Part shown: in pieces, positions 17,657 to 25,923 of the stretch | Numbering within the stretch: position 1 is the first letter of the stretch | Layout: each line of letters opens with the position of its first letter | NCBI GenBank assembly: GCA_021789595.1 | Contig: JAJYJJ010000001.1 | Span: 150,454 to 214,453 of the forward strand | Direction: 5' to 3' | DNA: 64,000 nucleotides | DNA from: Nitrospirota bacterium | Lineage (GTDB): Bacteria; Nitrospirota; Thermodesulfovibrionia; UBA6902; JAJYJJ01 | Made by a program: the position numbers and the translations under genes | Notes under the pieces: generated by a model | What the model saw: the letters and a program-made list of their open reading frames with translations, nothing else | Databases searched by the model: none | Told to the model about the DNA's origin: nothing

Positions 17657-19743
17657 GTAATCCTCAATGTCTCTAAATCTATTAATGGCGGCCTCTCGGT
17701 TTTCTGTGGTCTGGAAAGGGGCTCGACCTTTACTGCGCAGACCTTATATTCAGGTATCTTTGCATCGGGGTCTGTGGCGGGGTTTGTGATGACATTTGCT
17801 GCGGCATTTTTGAAATGGAATGGGATAAACACAATACCTTCAGGGGTTCTCTGTGTGACATATGCCCTGAGGTCAATGAAACCCCTCCTCGAACCCACCC
17901 TTACCATAGACCTGTCTTTTATGCCCAGTTTTTCTGCATCAGCAGGGTTTATCTCCACAAAACATTCTGGTTCTTCCCTTTCAAGCACTGATGTCCTTCC
18001 GCACATGGTTCCTGTATGATAACGGAAATACATGCGGCCTGTTGTAAGAAGGAATGGATACGCCTCATCAGGCGGCTCATCAGGCGGCACAAAATCCACT
18101 GTAATAAATGTGCCAAGCCCTCTGGCAAACTTTTTCCTGTGAAGATAGGGCGTGCCCGGGTGGTCTATATCAGGGCATGGCCACTGTAGCCCAAAGCCCT
18201 CATTAAGACGGTGCTGGAGTATTCCTGCATAGGATGGTGTGAGGAGTGCTATCTCCTCCATTATCTCATATGTGCCCCTGTAACTCATTTTATATCCCAT
18301 CGCTGAGGAAAGCTCTGAGATGATCTCCCAGTCAGGCCTTGATTCACCTATAGGCTGGATGGCCTTTCTGAGCAGTTGAACCCTGCGTTCTGTATTTGTA
18401 AATGTACCGTCCTTTTCTGCATAGGATGCGGCAGGGAGAAGCACATCTGCATACTCTGAGGTCTCGTTAATGAAGATGTCCTGGACAACCAAGAATTCAA
18501 GTCTCTCCATGGCCTCTCTCTCATGATTGAGGTCAGGGTCTGAGATCAAAGGATTTTCTCCTGTAATATACATTGCCCTGAGACTGCCTTCATATGCCAT
18601 ATCCATCATCTCCATCAATGTCAATCCTGATTTTTCAGGAAGCCTCCTTCGCCATGCCCTCTCAAATTTTCTTCTTGCCTTCGGATCTGTTACGGCCTGA
18701 TAGCCTGTATAGACATTTGGCAATGCGCCCATGTCGCAGGCGCCTTGTACATTGTTTTGACCCCTGAGGGGGTTGATGCCTGACATCGGCAGGCCTATAT
18801 GGCCTGTGAGCATAATGAGGTTGGCGCATGCCTTTACATTATCAACGCCTGTTATATGCTGGGTAATGCCCATGGCATAAAAGAGCATTGAGCGCTTCTC
18901 CATAGCATAAATCCTCGCTGCCCGCCTTATGTCATTGGCCTTTACGCCTGTAATGCCCTCGACAATCTCCGGCGAATACCGTCTTAAGGCCTCCTCAAAA
19001 GAATCGCAATTCTCTGTCCTTCTTCTGACAAACCCTATATCAACAAGCCCCTCGTTTAGTATCACATTCATTATTCCCATAAGGAGGGCAACATCTGTGC
19101 CGCTTCGATGCCTCAGGTGGATGCGGGAAAGCTCGGCTATCTTTGTCCTTCTGGGGTCTGCAACTATCAATGTGGCACCCCTGTCAACAGCCTCAAGCAT
19201 GTGCATGGCTATCATGGGGTGCTGCTCTGTCGTGTTTGAGCCTATGACAAAGATGACCCTTGCATCAGCAATCTCGCTTATGGAATTTGTCATTGCACCC
19301 GAACCAAAGGCTGATGCAAGGCCGCCAACGGTCGAGGAATGACAGAGCCTTGCACAGTGGTCTATGTTGTTCGTTCCGAGGACTGCCCTTGCAAATTTCA
19401 TCATCAGGTAATTTTCCTCATTTGTACACTTTGCAGAACTCAGAATGCCTATGGAGTCAGGGCCGTATTTCCCCTTAATATCCTCAAGGCGTGCTGCTAC
19501 AAGATTTATGGCCTCAGCCCATGTAGCCTTCTTCAGCCTTCCATCCTGTCTTATCATGGGGTATTTCAGCCTGTCAGGATGGCTGACAAATTCGTGTGCA
19601 TTCCAGCCTTTTACGCAGAGGCTCCCCCTGTTGACAGGATGGGATCTGCTTGGTGAGACACCTGTAATCTTCCCATCTTCTACATGGATATAGAGGCCGC
19701 AGCCGCAGCCGCAATACGGACAAACAGTGAGAACCTTCTTCAT
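17653..19743 (-). CDS. fdhF: Formate dehydrogenase catalytic subunit (Mo/W-bis-MGD, Cys type)
   Basis: 696 residues, the size of FdhF-like cytoplasmic subunits. N-terminal 4Fe-4S site uses C8, C11, C15 and C43 (T-V-C-P-Y-C-G-C-G-C). The catalytic pair is C134-H135 in C-A-R-L-C-H; the codon is TGT, so the metal ligand is cysteine and not selenocysteine. Molybdopterin-binding blocks (V-I-G-S-N-T-T-E-Q-H-P, G-Q-N-N-V-Q-G-A-C-D-M-G) and the C-terminal dinucleotide-binding domain follow. No twin-arginine leader is seen. With the two downstream genes it forms a soluble formate:NAD(P)+ or CO2-reducing complex. Confidence 0.9.
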   Translation of the reverse strand: MKKVLTVCPYCGCGCGLYIHVEDGKITGVSPSRSHPVNRGSLCVKGWNAHEFVSHPDRLKYPMIRQDGRLKKATWAEAINLVAARLEDIKGKYGPDSIGILSSAKCTNEENYLMMKFARAVLGTNNIDHCARLCHSSTVGGLASAFGSGAMTNSISEIADARVIFVIGSNTTEQHPMIAMHMLEAVDRGATLIVADPRRTKIAELSRIHLRHRSGTDVALLMGIMNVILNEGLVDIGFVRRRTENCDSFEEALRRYSPEIVEGITGVKANDIRRAARIYAMEKRSMLFYAMGITQHITGVDNVKACANLIMLTGHIGLPMSGINPLRGQNNVQGACDMGALPNVYTGYQAVTDPKARRKFERAWRRRLPEKSGLTLMEMMDMAYEGSLRAMYITGENPLISDPDLNHEREAMERLEFLVVQDIFINETSEYADVLLPAASYAEKDGTFTNTERRVQLLRKAIQPIGESRPDWEIISELSSAMGYKMSYRGTYEIMEEIALLTPSYAGILQHRLNEGFGLQWPCPDIDHPGTPYLHRKKFARGLGTFITVDFVPPDEPPDEAYPFLLTTGRMYFRYHTGTMCGRTSVLEREEPECFVEINPADAEKLGIKDRSMVRVGSRRGFIDLRAYVTQRTPEGIVFIPFHFKNAAANVITNPATDPDAKIPEYKVCAVKVEPLSRPQKTERPPLIDLETLRIT

Positions 19744-19751
19744 ATTTTTAT

Positions 19752-20111
19752 CTAAGCTCCTAATTTAGGATTTCGTATTTCGAATTGAGGATTTTCATCC
19801 TTAAGCCAGAAGATGTCAAGGCTCACTTTATCCCGCTGCAAAAGTTCATCGTAAGTAAAGGCCTTAAATCTTTCTGTCTCTTTCCTGTCAAAACGATTAT
19901 CAGGATTATAGCACTTTATAAAATCCTGAAGGTCTTCATATCTCAAAGGATTTGTTTTAAGTGTAAAGTGCATGTTTGTCCTCAGGTCATATATGATATT
20001 TGTCTTAAGAGACTTTGGGGTTTTAATGAGAACTTCAATGTTGAATTCTTTAAAATGCTTTTTGAGTAGAGTCGTTACTTCTGAAAGAAAGTCCTTTACA
20101 TTTTCATTCAT
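19752..20111 (-). CDS. Hypothetical protein, possible toxin-like partner
   Basis: 119 residues, no confident family. The stretch F-T-Y-D-E-L-L-Q-R-D-K-V-S-L-D-I-F-W-L-K-D-E resembles the C-terminal tail of type I restriction methylase subunits. The final residues (F-E-I-R-N-P-K-L-G-A) look like read-through into an intergenic repeat of a kind common in these genomes. It overlaps the upstream 108-residue gene by 4 nt, a toxin-antitoxin-like arrangement. Function is not established. Confidence 0.5.
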   Translation of the reverse strand: MNENVKDFLSEVTTLLKKHFKEFNIEVLIKTPKSLKTNIIYDLRTNMHFTLKTNPLRYEDLQDFIKCYNPDNRFDRKETERFKAFTYDELLQRDKVSLDIFWLKDENPQFEIRNPKLGA

Positions 20112-20434
20112 TTTTTCTTGATACTTTTCAGACGGGATAGGGCCGAAAACAACTCCCTCTTTTCCATCTCCAGCATTTCCCAGTCTATAAAGTCGCCTTC
20201 TACCTCATGACTGTGTTTGTCTTTAATTTCATTTCTGTCCCACATCTGTTCAAACTCTCCAAAGGAAACGCCGTATTTTTCTTCAAATTTCAATATTTCG
20301 CTGGAGAACTGCTCCAGCCTTTTTTCAATTGCAGAAATAAGCAGGTCGTCTATTTTTTCTTTTAGTGCATCTTCACCAAAAGATTCAATAAGTGCATTAT
20401 ACATATTGCTATCTATTTGCAGAGTCTTAGGCAT
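20108..20434 (-). CDS. Hypothetical helical protein, possible antitoxin-like partner
   Basis: 108 residues, charged and helical, with a short N-terminal segment (M-P-K-T-L-Q-I-D-S-N-M-Y) reminiscent of ribbon-helix-helix antitoxins and a C-terminal M-E-K-R-E-L-F-S-A-L-S-R-L-K. A strong AAGGAGG precedes the ATG by 5 nt and is enclosed by a 6-bp inverted repeat. It is translationally coupled to the 119-residue gene. I do not recognise the family. Confidence 0.55.
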   Translation of the reverse strand: MPKTLQIDSNMYNALIESFGEDALKEKIDDLLISAIEKRLEQFSSEILKFEEKYGVSFGEFEQMWDRNEIKDKHSHEVEGDFIDWEMLEMEKRELFSALSRLKSIKKK

Positions 20435-20460
20435 GACAACCTCCTTTTTGTCATATTATA
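20434..20460 (-). promoter_or_regulatory. Promoter -10 and inverted repeat enclosing the ribosome-binding site
   Basis: TGACAA (20434-20439) and TTGTCA (20448-20453) are a perfect 6-bp inverted repeat with an 8-bp spacer holding AAGGAGG on the transcript strand. A TATAAT (minus strand 20460-20455) overlaps just upstream. The arrangement could be an autoregulatory operator or a translational hairpin. The -35 is unclear. Confidence 0.4.
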
Positions 20461-20532
20461 GCAGAAGCTTTATTGTCCCTGATATTTTTCTTTTTAGCCT
20501 GTAAACTTTTGTTAAAGTTTAACACTTGGAAA

Positions 20533-21400
20533 GGATAGTGTAAGATCAATTCTGTAAATATCAAATAGGGTATAATCCTCAAGGGTTGTAACAAATCTCT
20601 CAAAGAGAGAAAAGGAGGATCATACCCATGAAGAAGAGTTTATCAAAGAAAGCCAAAAAAGTCATTGAGGAGGGCTTGGAAGAGTTTATGGCAGTTCCGC
20701 CGCTGACAGAGTTGACGAGGATAGGAGCGAGAATGATGTTACAGGTGGCCTTAGAGGAGGAAATAACGGCGTACCTTGAGAGGGACTATTACGAAAGGAG
20801 TTCCTCAGCGAGAGGGAGGCGGAACGGATCAAAACCCAGGACGGTAAAGATTGGCAGCGGAGACATCGGGATACGGATGCCGCAGGTAAGAAACGCTGGT
20901 GGGCCATTTCATTCCCTGGTATTGCCTTCCTTAGTGACGCAGATGGAAGAAATACAGGAGATAATACCTCTTTTATACATGAACGGACTGTCCACGAGGA
21001 AGGTAAAGAAAGCTGTGGGCAAGCTCATAGGGAAGAGAGAAGGTTAAGGTTAAGGCTAAGATAGAGAGCTGTTTAACCTACTACAAATATCCTTACCAGC
21101 ATTGGCTCAGGATAACGGACGACCAATGTTGTGGAGAGGAGCTTCAAGGAGGTGAAGCGAAGGGTAAAAGGGATAGGGCGGTTTCAGAATGAGGAGCGTG
21201 CGCTCACCATGGTTTACTGGCAGCTCAAAGAGCTGAGATGGAATGGAGTGATTATGAACAAAGAGGCAAAGGCAATCCTCACGAAGATACATGCATCAAG
21301 GATTCAGAGGATTGCGGCATAATCAAAGCTATGAAAACCCTTGAGAATAAAGCCCTGATGAGATTTTACAGAAAAGACTTGACAGTATCTACACACCCTT
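20533..21400 (+). mobile_element. IS256-family element, internally deleted and dead
   Basis: A transposase remnant lies between two weakly related ends. The left end (20533-20558) contains GGATAGTGTAAG and TTCTGTAAA; the right end (21364-21400, reverse strand) contains GGGTGTGTAGATAC and TTTTCTGTAAA. These could be eroded terminal inverted repeats. No target duplication was identified. The element separates the formate dehydrogenase region from the envelope island. Confidence 0.55.
20628..21322 (+). pseudogene. IS256 transposase remnant
   Basis: The first 139 codons (20628-21047) match the N-terminus of IS256/MULE transposases: E-L-T-R-I-G-A-R-M-M-L-Q-V-A-L-E-E-E, Y-E-R and R-N-G, and N-G-L-S-T-R-K-V. 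After a stop the sequence jumps to the family C-terminus (Y-Y-K-Y-P-Y-Q-H-W, then V-E-R-S-F-K-E-V-K-R-R). About 170-180 codons, including most of the DDE core, are missing. A one-base shift near 21111 (ATAACGG) also breaks the C-terminal frame. It cannot encode active transposase. Confidence 0.85.
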
Positions 21401-21591
21401 CACTTCCCAATACGAATCGTTGAGAGGTTTCCTATGAGTCCGAAGACACTCAATAACCAGATTATCACTGCAATAATCACAACGACATTGAGGATTTTCT
21501 TTATGGTGGCCTGCATCGGTATGTAGCTGTTAATCACCCAGAGAATCACCCCAACGACAACCAAAACAATTACGACATGAATCAGCGGCAT
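21400..21591 (-). CDS. Small two-helix membrane protein (Thivi_2564-like)
   Basis: 63 residues: M-P-L-I-H-V-V-I-V-L-V-V-V-G-V-I-L-W, a turn with I-P-M-Q-A-T-I-K-K-I-L-N, then V-V-V-I-I-A-V-I-I-W-L-L. This is the pattern of the Thivi_2564 family of tiny inner-membrane proteins. ATG 21591 is preceded by AAAGGAG. The last residues (after F-G-L-I-G) run toward the right end of the IS256 remnant. Function is unknown; such proteins often cluster with BON and OmpA-like stress genes, as here. Confidence 0.78.
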   Translation of the reverse strand: MPLIHVVIVLVVVGVILWVINSYIPMQATIKKILNVVVIIAVIIWLLSVFGLIGNLSTIRIGK

Positions 21592-21742
21592 GGTATTTCT
21601 CCTTTCATGCTGCGCATTGAAGGAGACAGGATACTTTCCCCTCTCCATAGAGCAGTGTGCGGTCATAAAACTCGCAGTTGAAGGGGCACCCCGGGAATTC
21701 AGGATAAATGCCGAGTGCTTTCACGGAATGCCCTTTATCCAT

Positions 21743-22057
21743 CTACTTTCTCTCTTCCACTTTCAGGAGGCTCTTCACGGATTTCACGCCCTTGATTTAC
21801 CTGATTTTTGCTACAATCCGCTCCTCAGCCTTTTTGTCATGTATGAAACCCGCGAGAACAACATTTCCATTTGTAGAGGAAACATCGATCTTCAAATACC
21901 GGGCGTCCGGGTCTTTGACGATTATCGCATTCACTTCCGTGGTAATGCTTGCGTCATCGATATATTCGCCTGTAGTTCTGCCTGTCAGAGAGGCGCAGCC
22001 CGGAAAAAAGGCCAATCCGAAAACCATTAATACTGACAATAGAATAACCTTTTTCAC
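21743..22057 (-). pseudogene. BON-domain lipoprotein interrupted by an in-frame TAA
   Basis: The GTG at 22057 follows AGGAGGGAG. A signal peptide (V-K-K-V-I-L-L-S-V-L-M-V-F-G-L-A) ends at a Cys (F-F-P-G-C), then a BON domain (I-D-D-A-S-I-T-T-E-V-N-A, later G-N-V-V-L-A-G-F) begins. TAA at 21797-21799 stops it, yet the same frame continues with I-K-G-V-K-S-V-K-S-L-L-K-V-E-E-R-K to TAG at 21743, which is the expected last BON helix and strand. A single base change from an intact periplasmic BON protein is therefore likely. The truncated product might still be made. Confidence 0.75.
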
Positions 22058-22079
22058 TTCTCCCTCCTGCCTTTCGATG

Positions 22080-22097
22080 TGCAATCATACGATTGCA
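22080..22097 (-). promoter_or_regulatory. Palindrome upstream of the BON gene
   Basis: TGCAATC-ATAC-GATTGCA, perfect 7-bp arms, 22 nt before the start codon and just before the ribosome-binding site. A near-identical copy stands in the same place before the next lipoprotein gene. It could be a regulator site or an mRNA 5' hairpin. Confidence 0.5.
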
Positions 22098-22184
22098 ACG
22101 TTAAAAAATGTAACCAGGGCACATTAATACCTGAAAACCACTTACACAGGCCTTCAACCGTAGCCGCCGATTTTCTGAAAAATT

Positions 22185-22748
22185 CTACCGGAACCGATTT
22201 AGATCCGTTTCCAATGAATCGAGCCTGCGGGAGATGTCTGCTCTCTCCTCCTGCGAGGCGTATCTGCCTCCTTCCGTCATCCGCAAATAGTCACTCCTAA
22301 TGGAGTCCAGTCTGGATTGAAAATCTCTCTCCTCTGTCAGAGGCCAGCGCCTGTTGATTCTTCCATCATCAATTCTCCTTTGGAGTGCGACAATCCTGTC
22401 CCCATTCCTTGGTTCTTCAATTCTTGTGGTCCGGGCCAGCGCCCTGTTTATCTCATCTCCAAGCGCATCAAGTCTTCCAAGGAGGCTTTCCCACTCGTTC
22501 CGGTAGACCCTTTTTTCTCTCAGCGCCTCATAGTCTGTTCGAATACTCTTCAGTCTCGTCAGAAACATCTGGGACTGATCGGGGGAAAGCGCGCCGGTTT
22601 TCAGCCCGTCACCGATCTTCTCCTGGATTACAACCATCTTGTTCTCTGCGTTCCTTTCATAATCCGGCCATGTTTGGGTTGTGGCGCAGCCCGAAAACAA
22701 GGCCAATCCAAAAACCATTAAAACTGCCATAAAAATAACCTTCTTCAT
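22185..22748 (-). CDS. Helical lipoprotein with an internal duplication
   Basis: 187 residues. Signal peptide M-K-K-V-I-F-M-A-V-L-M-V-F-G-L-A with lipobox L-F-S-G-C. The mature part has two related ~62-residue helical units: Q-E-K-I-G-D-G-L..R-L-K-S-I-R-T-D-Y..L-D-A-L-G-D-E-I-N-R and Q-R-R-I-D-D-G-R..R-L-D-S-I-R-S-D-Y..L-D-S-L-E-T-D-L-N-R. Likely a periplasmic, membrane-anchored coiled-coil protein; function unknown. Leader and signal sequence are nearly the same as those of the neighbouring BON gene. Confidence 0.75.
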   Translation of the reverse strand: MKKVIFMAVLMVFGLALFSGCATTQTWPDYERNAENKMVVIQEKIGDGLKTGALSPDQSQMFLTRLKSIRTDYEALREKRVYRNEWESLLGRLDALGDEINRALARTTRIEEPRNGDRIVALQRRIDDGRINRRWPLTEERDFQSRLDSIRSDYLRMTEGGRYASQEERADISRRLDSLETDLNRFR

Positions 22749-22771
22749 TTCTCTCCTCCTTTCTTTGCATG

Positions 22772-22789
22772 TGCAATCATTCGATTGCG
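22772..22789 (-). promoter_or_regulatory. Second copy of the leader palindrome
   Basis: TGCAATC-ATTC-GATTGCG, one end position changed relative to the copy at 22080, again 23 nt before the start codon. Shared position and sequence suggest common regulation or a shared leader module. Confidence 0.5.
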
Positions 22790-22812
22790 TCGTTACCTAT
22801 GTAAACAAACCC

Positions 22813-22850
22813 TCTTTGAGGGAAGGAGCATAAAGTCCTTCCCTCAAAGA
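22813..22850 (-). terminator. Strong hairpin after the OmpA-like gene
   Basis: TCTTTGAGGGAAGGA (22813-22827) and its exact complement (22836-22850) make a 15-bp stem with an 8-nt loop, 22 nt after the stop of the OmpA-like gene on the minus strand. The transcript then reads GGGTTTGTTTAC, a modest U-rich tail. An intrinsic terminator or mRNA 3'-end stabiliser is the best reading. Confidence 0.6.
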
Positions 22851-22872
22851 ATGTGTTCCGGCTCGGATGAAC

Positions 22873-23640
22873 CTACTCAGAGACGATAAGAATTTCCACT
22901 CTCCTGTTTTCGGCCCTTCCTGCGGGATTATCTTTGCCCTCCTTTGTCTTGTTTGGCGCTATGGGATTTGACTCACCATACCCCTTAACCGATATCCTTG
23001 CCTCGTTAACAGCACCCTCTTTAATGAGGTACTGCCGTACCGCTTCCGCCCTTCTTTCTGAAAGTTTCTGATTGTATTGTTCTGTTCCTTTGCTGTCAGT
23101 GTACCCATCCAGTTCCACCTTGGCATCAGGGTATTTCCTGACAAAGTCAATGGCCTTCCTCAGTTTAGCTTCATCGGCCTTTCTTATGTTCGATTTGTCA
23201 AAATCAAAGTTGACATGGATGGTCAGACGGTCGATGACTCTTGCTGCAGGCGGTGGTGGTGGCGGCGGTGAGGGTACAGGTTCAGGCTTGGGTTCAGGTT
23301 TCATCTCGGCAACCGGTTTGGCCGGACAAAGGGCCTTAATTTTGCCGATCGCTTCTTGAGCCATATCGATCGCTTCCTGCGTATGGCAAGCCATATAGAC
23401 CTCGTAGGCCTTGTCTACCATATCCTTTGCAGCATTAAATTCTGTCGGACATTCCTTGTCTTTGCCAGCCATGCGAGCTTCATCCAGTGCCCGGTCTGCT
23501 TCGACTAATGCGGTGGGATAGTACAAATATCCTGATCTGTATTCGGGTCTTTTCTCCATACCGGCACACCCAACCAGCAAACTCATGGAAAATACGGCAA
23601 TTATGAATATGAATAATCTCTTTACTGTTATTGCTTGCAT
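22873..23640 (-). CDS. OmpA-family peptidoglycan-binding lipoprotein
   Basis: 255 residues from the ATG at 23640 (AGGAGG 7 nt upstream; a frame from 23673 would include that site). Signal peptide with lipobox S-L-L-V-G-C, a helical domain (about 30-120) with conserved cysteines, a proline-rich linker (P-K-P-E-P-V-P-S and seven prolines), then the OmpA C-terminal domain: F-D-F-D-K-S-N-I, D-G-Y-T-D-S-K-G and N-R-R-V-E-I. Would tether the outer membrane to peptidoglycan. Pal-like, but not next to tol genes. Confidence 0.88.
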   Translation of the reverse strand: MQAITVKRLFIFIIAVFSMSLLVGCAGMEKRPEYRSGYLYYPTALVEADRALDEARMAGKDKECPTEFNAAKDMVDKAYEVYMACHTQEAIDMAQEAIGKIKALCPAKPVAEMKPEPKPEPVPSPPPPPPPAARVIDRLTIHVNFDFDKSNIRKADEAKLRKAIDFVRKYPDAKVELDGYTDSKGTEQYNQKLSERRAEAVRQYLIKEGAVNEARISVKGYGESNPIAPNKTKEGKDNPAGRAENRRVEILIVSE

Positions 23641-23748
23641 CTTCACACCTCCTGCTGAATTTTTTGTTTTCACAGCCTCACCATGACCCCAAAACGATAT
23701 TCCTTTATACTCATATACTCACCTCCTTCCCGTCCGCTTTGCCTACCT

Positions 23749-23864
23749 TTATCCCAGAGGTCTTAGTCCCTGAATGATGTTGAACAGCACCACGATAACA
23801 GCAATCACCAGCAGGACGTGAATAAACCCTCCCATGGTGTAACTGCTGACCAACCCGAGCGCCT
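23749..23864 (-). pseudogene. Remnant of an lmo0937-type tiny membrane protein
   Basis: On the minus strand, A-L-G-L-V-S-S-Y-T-M-G-G-F-I-H-V followed by a hydrophobic helix and N-I-I-Q-G-L-R-P-L-G matches the C-terminal two-thirds of the lmo0937 family. An in-frame TAG immediately precedes the A-L-G-L segment, so the first helix is missing. From the internal ATG (23835) only 28 residues could be made. Family members often sit beside Thivi_2564 and BON genes. Confidence 0.5.
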
Positions 23865-23920
23865 ATAGCACCTATAGAATTATTACATAAAGGTTTAATG
23901 ACAAAATAAAACCACTTATA

Positions 23921-24238
23921 ATGCCTAAGATGGAATCCGTGATTGATATACGAAAAGGGCTTGGTAAAAGGATAAGAATGTTGAGAAAGACAAAAATGCT
24001 TACACAGGAGGAATTGGGCGAAAAGGCCGGCCTTAGTTATAAGTTTGTTGGAGAAATAGAAAGGGGCGAGGTGAATCCCAGTTTAGAGTCTCTGATAGGG
24101 ATAGCAAACGCTCTCGGCGTAAAGGTAGGCGATTTATTTCCACGAGAGGTGGATATATTCCCTCAATTTTCTCCTCAAGACCTCCGGCTCATCAAGAAAG
24201 CCCTTCGGCTTTTGAACAGGACATTTTCGAAGGTGTAG
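23921..24238 (+). CDS. XRE-family helix-turn-helix regulator
   Basis: 105 residues. HTH covers about 12-68: G-K-R-I-R-M-L-R-K, L-T-Q-E-E-L-G-E-K-A-G-L-S, F-V-G-E-I-E-R-G and P-S-L-E-S-L. The short C-terminal tail has no sensor domain. A TATAAT at 23917-23922 overlaps the first ATG, so initiation at the second ATG (23930) on a leaderless transcript is possible. It is divergent from the envelope genes and could regulate them, but no site proves this. Confidence 0.85.
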   Translation: MPKMESVIDIRKGLGKRIRMLRKTKMLTQEELGEKAGLSYKFVGEIERGEVNPSLESLIGIANALGVKVGDLFPREVDIFPQFSPQDLRLIKKALRLLNRTFSKV

Positions 24239-24432
24239 TTTTACCTATAAAAATTGGTATAATAAGCATTACTTAGAAGAATTCTTGTTGAGAGTTGGAG
24301 GTATTTTGGGAAAACTTACATATAGATGTATCGGATGAGCTTATAAAACTCTTTCCGTCAAAAGAGGAAAGCTGACATCAAAACTCATAAATTGAATGGA
24401 GGCTGAGATGCGCAGGGAGGGCCAGAATTTTT

Positions 24433-25896
24433 GTGGCCAGACAGTATAGTATTTCTCTAATGAATGCGAAGAAGAAAGTAGTCCTTTTTATCCTTGGCGG
24501 CGGTGCCGTAGCTCTTGTTCTCGCAGTAGTCATTTTCGCCATCACCTTCAACATAAATTCCTACAGGCCCCGCATCGAGGCCGCTGCCTCCGGGGCGACC
24601 GGCCTGGAGGTCAGGATCAATGGGAAGATGGGGCTCTCTTTCTTTCCCTTTGGCGTATCGGCTAAGGATATCCACATCGCCAACAAGGGAGGCGAAATCC
24701 TTTCCCTCGAAAACCTCAAGCTGGGGGCGGAGTTGATGCCCCTGCTGAAGAAGCAACTCAAAGTCACCAGTTGCGAGCTTGTCAAACCTGTTGTCACCAT
24801 CGTGAAGGACGCCGATGGGAAATATAATTTTGAAAGCGCTGAAAAGAAATCGACTGAAGTGCAGCCGGGGGCATCCTTCAGTTTGAAAGAGTTCAAGCTG
24901 TCCAAAGGGACACTAGTCTATCTCGACAAGAAGACCGGTGAAAAGACGGAGTTTAAAGATTTCAATCTGGCAATCAAGGACCTTTCGGTAGCGGATACCT
25001 CAGGGAAAATTATCAAGAACATCGCATTCACGGGAAACATGGACTGCAAGGAGGTACGGAAAAGGGATCTCAAGATCGACAACATCAAGAGTCCTATAAA
25101 AGCGGAAAAGGGAGTAATCTACCTCATGTCCCTTACCATGGATATCTTCGGCTCGAAGGGTGAAGGAGATGTCACAGCAGACAAGTCGGGCGTCGATGCT
25201 GTGTATAAAATCAATTTGAAGATATCGAAGCTGGACTTCGAAAAACTTCAGGAGTCCTTCGGCACAAAAAAGGTCATCGGCGGGAAGGGGGATCTTTATG
25301 CTTCACTGACGATGAAAGAAAAAGGAACCCGCAATCTGATGAGCGGCCTGGATGGCACTTTTTCTCTCCGGGGCGACAATCTCGTCATTTATACGATGGA
25401 CCTCGACAAGGTCCTCTCATCGTATGAAACGAGCCAGAAGTTCAATCTCGTCGACCTCGGCGCTTTCTTCATTGCCGGCCCTCTCAGTACCGTTGCGCTC
25501 AAGGGGTACCGTTATGGGGACGTTTACGCCCAGACCCGGGGAGGGCAGGGCGCCATCATACAGTTCATTTCCCACTGGAAGATCAGGGATGGTGTGGCGG
25601 ACGCTACGGACTGCGCCCTTGCAACGCGCCATAATAGGGTTGCCCTTAAAGGCAAGCTCGATCTTGTCAGCGAACGATATGATAATGTAATAGTGGCGCT
25701 TCTCGATGACAAGGGATGCGTAAAATTCAAACAAAGCATCAGCGGTCCCTTCGGCAGTCCCCAAATCGGCGCGGTGAGCGCGGTCGAGTCCCTTGCCGGC
25801 CCAATCTCCCATCTTTACAGGAAGGCAAAACGCTTTATTCTGGGCGGCAAATGCGAGGTCTTTTATAACGGCGCTGTGCGGCAACCTCCAAAATGA
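24433..25896 (+). CDS. AsmA-family inner-membrane-anchored protein
   Basis: 487 residues, with a GTG start 12 nt after GGGAGG; an ATG at 24460 lacks a ribosome-binding site. One N-terminal membrane helix (V-V-L-F-I-L-G-G-G-A-V-A-L) is followed by I-N-S-Y-R-P-R-I-E-A-A-A-S-G-A-T-G, the AsmA N-terminal signature, and a long periplasmic beta-rich region. AsmA proteins are thought to move phospholipid or guide outer-membrane assembly. Codon use here (more GTC, ATC, CTC and GGC) differs from the ATA/AGG-rich core genes, suggesting transfer. Confidence 0.85.
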   Translation: MARQYSISLMNAKKKVVLFILGGGAVALVLAVVIFAITFNINSYRPRIEAAASGATGLEVRINGKMGLSFFPFGVSAKDIHIANKGGEILSLENLKLGAELMPLLKKQLKVTSCELVKPVVTIVKDADGKYNFESAEKKSTEVQPGASFSLKEFKLSKGTLVYLDKKTGEKTEFKDFNLAIKDLSVADTSGKIIKNIAFTGNMDCKEVRKRDLKIDNIKSPIKAEKGVIYLMSLTMDIFGSKGEGDVTADKSGVDAVYKINLKISKLDFEKLQESFGTKKVIGGKGDLYASLTMKEKGTRNLMSGLDGTFSLRGDNLVIYTMDLDKVLSSYETSQKFNLVDLGAFFIAGPLSTVALKGYRYGDVYAQTRGGQGAIIQFISHWKIRDGVADATDCALATRHNRVALKGKLDLVSERYDNVIVALLDDKGCVKFKQSISGPFGSPQIGAVSAVESLAGPISHLYRKAKRFILGGKCEVFYNGAVRQPPK

Positions 25897-25923
25897 TTCT
25901 CTTCTTGAAAAAATGAAAAAAGG

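Noticed and set aside
17653..19743. Selenocysteine in the formate dehydrogenase
   Set aside because: The catalytic codon is TGT (C134), so this enzyme is of the cysteine type.
21797..21799. In-frame TAA in the BON gene as a recoding event
   Set aside because: TAA is not a selenocysteine codon and the position (a helix after I-R) has no catalytic meaning; nonsense mutation is simpler.
24300..24376. Fragment H-I-D-V-S-D-E-L-I-K-L-F-P-S-K-E-E resembling an antitoxin start
   Set aside because: Only about 20 residues, frame shifted relative to any start codon; too short to support.
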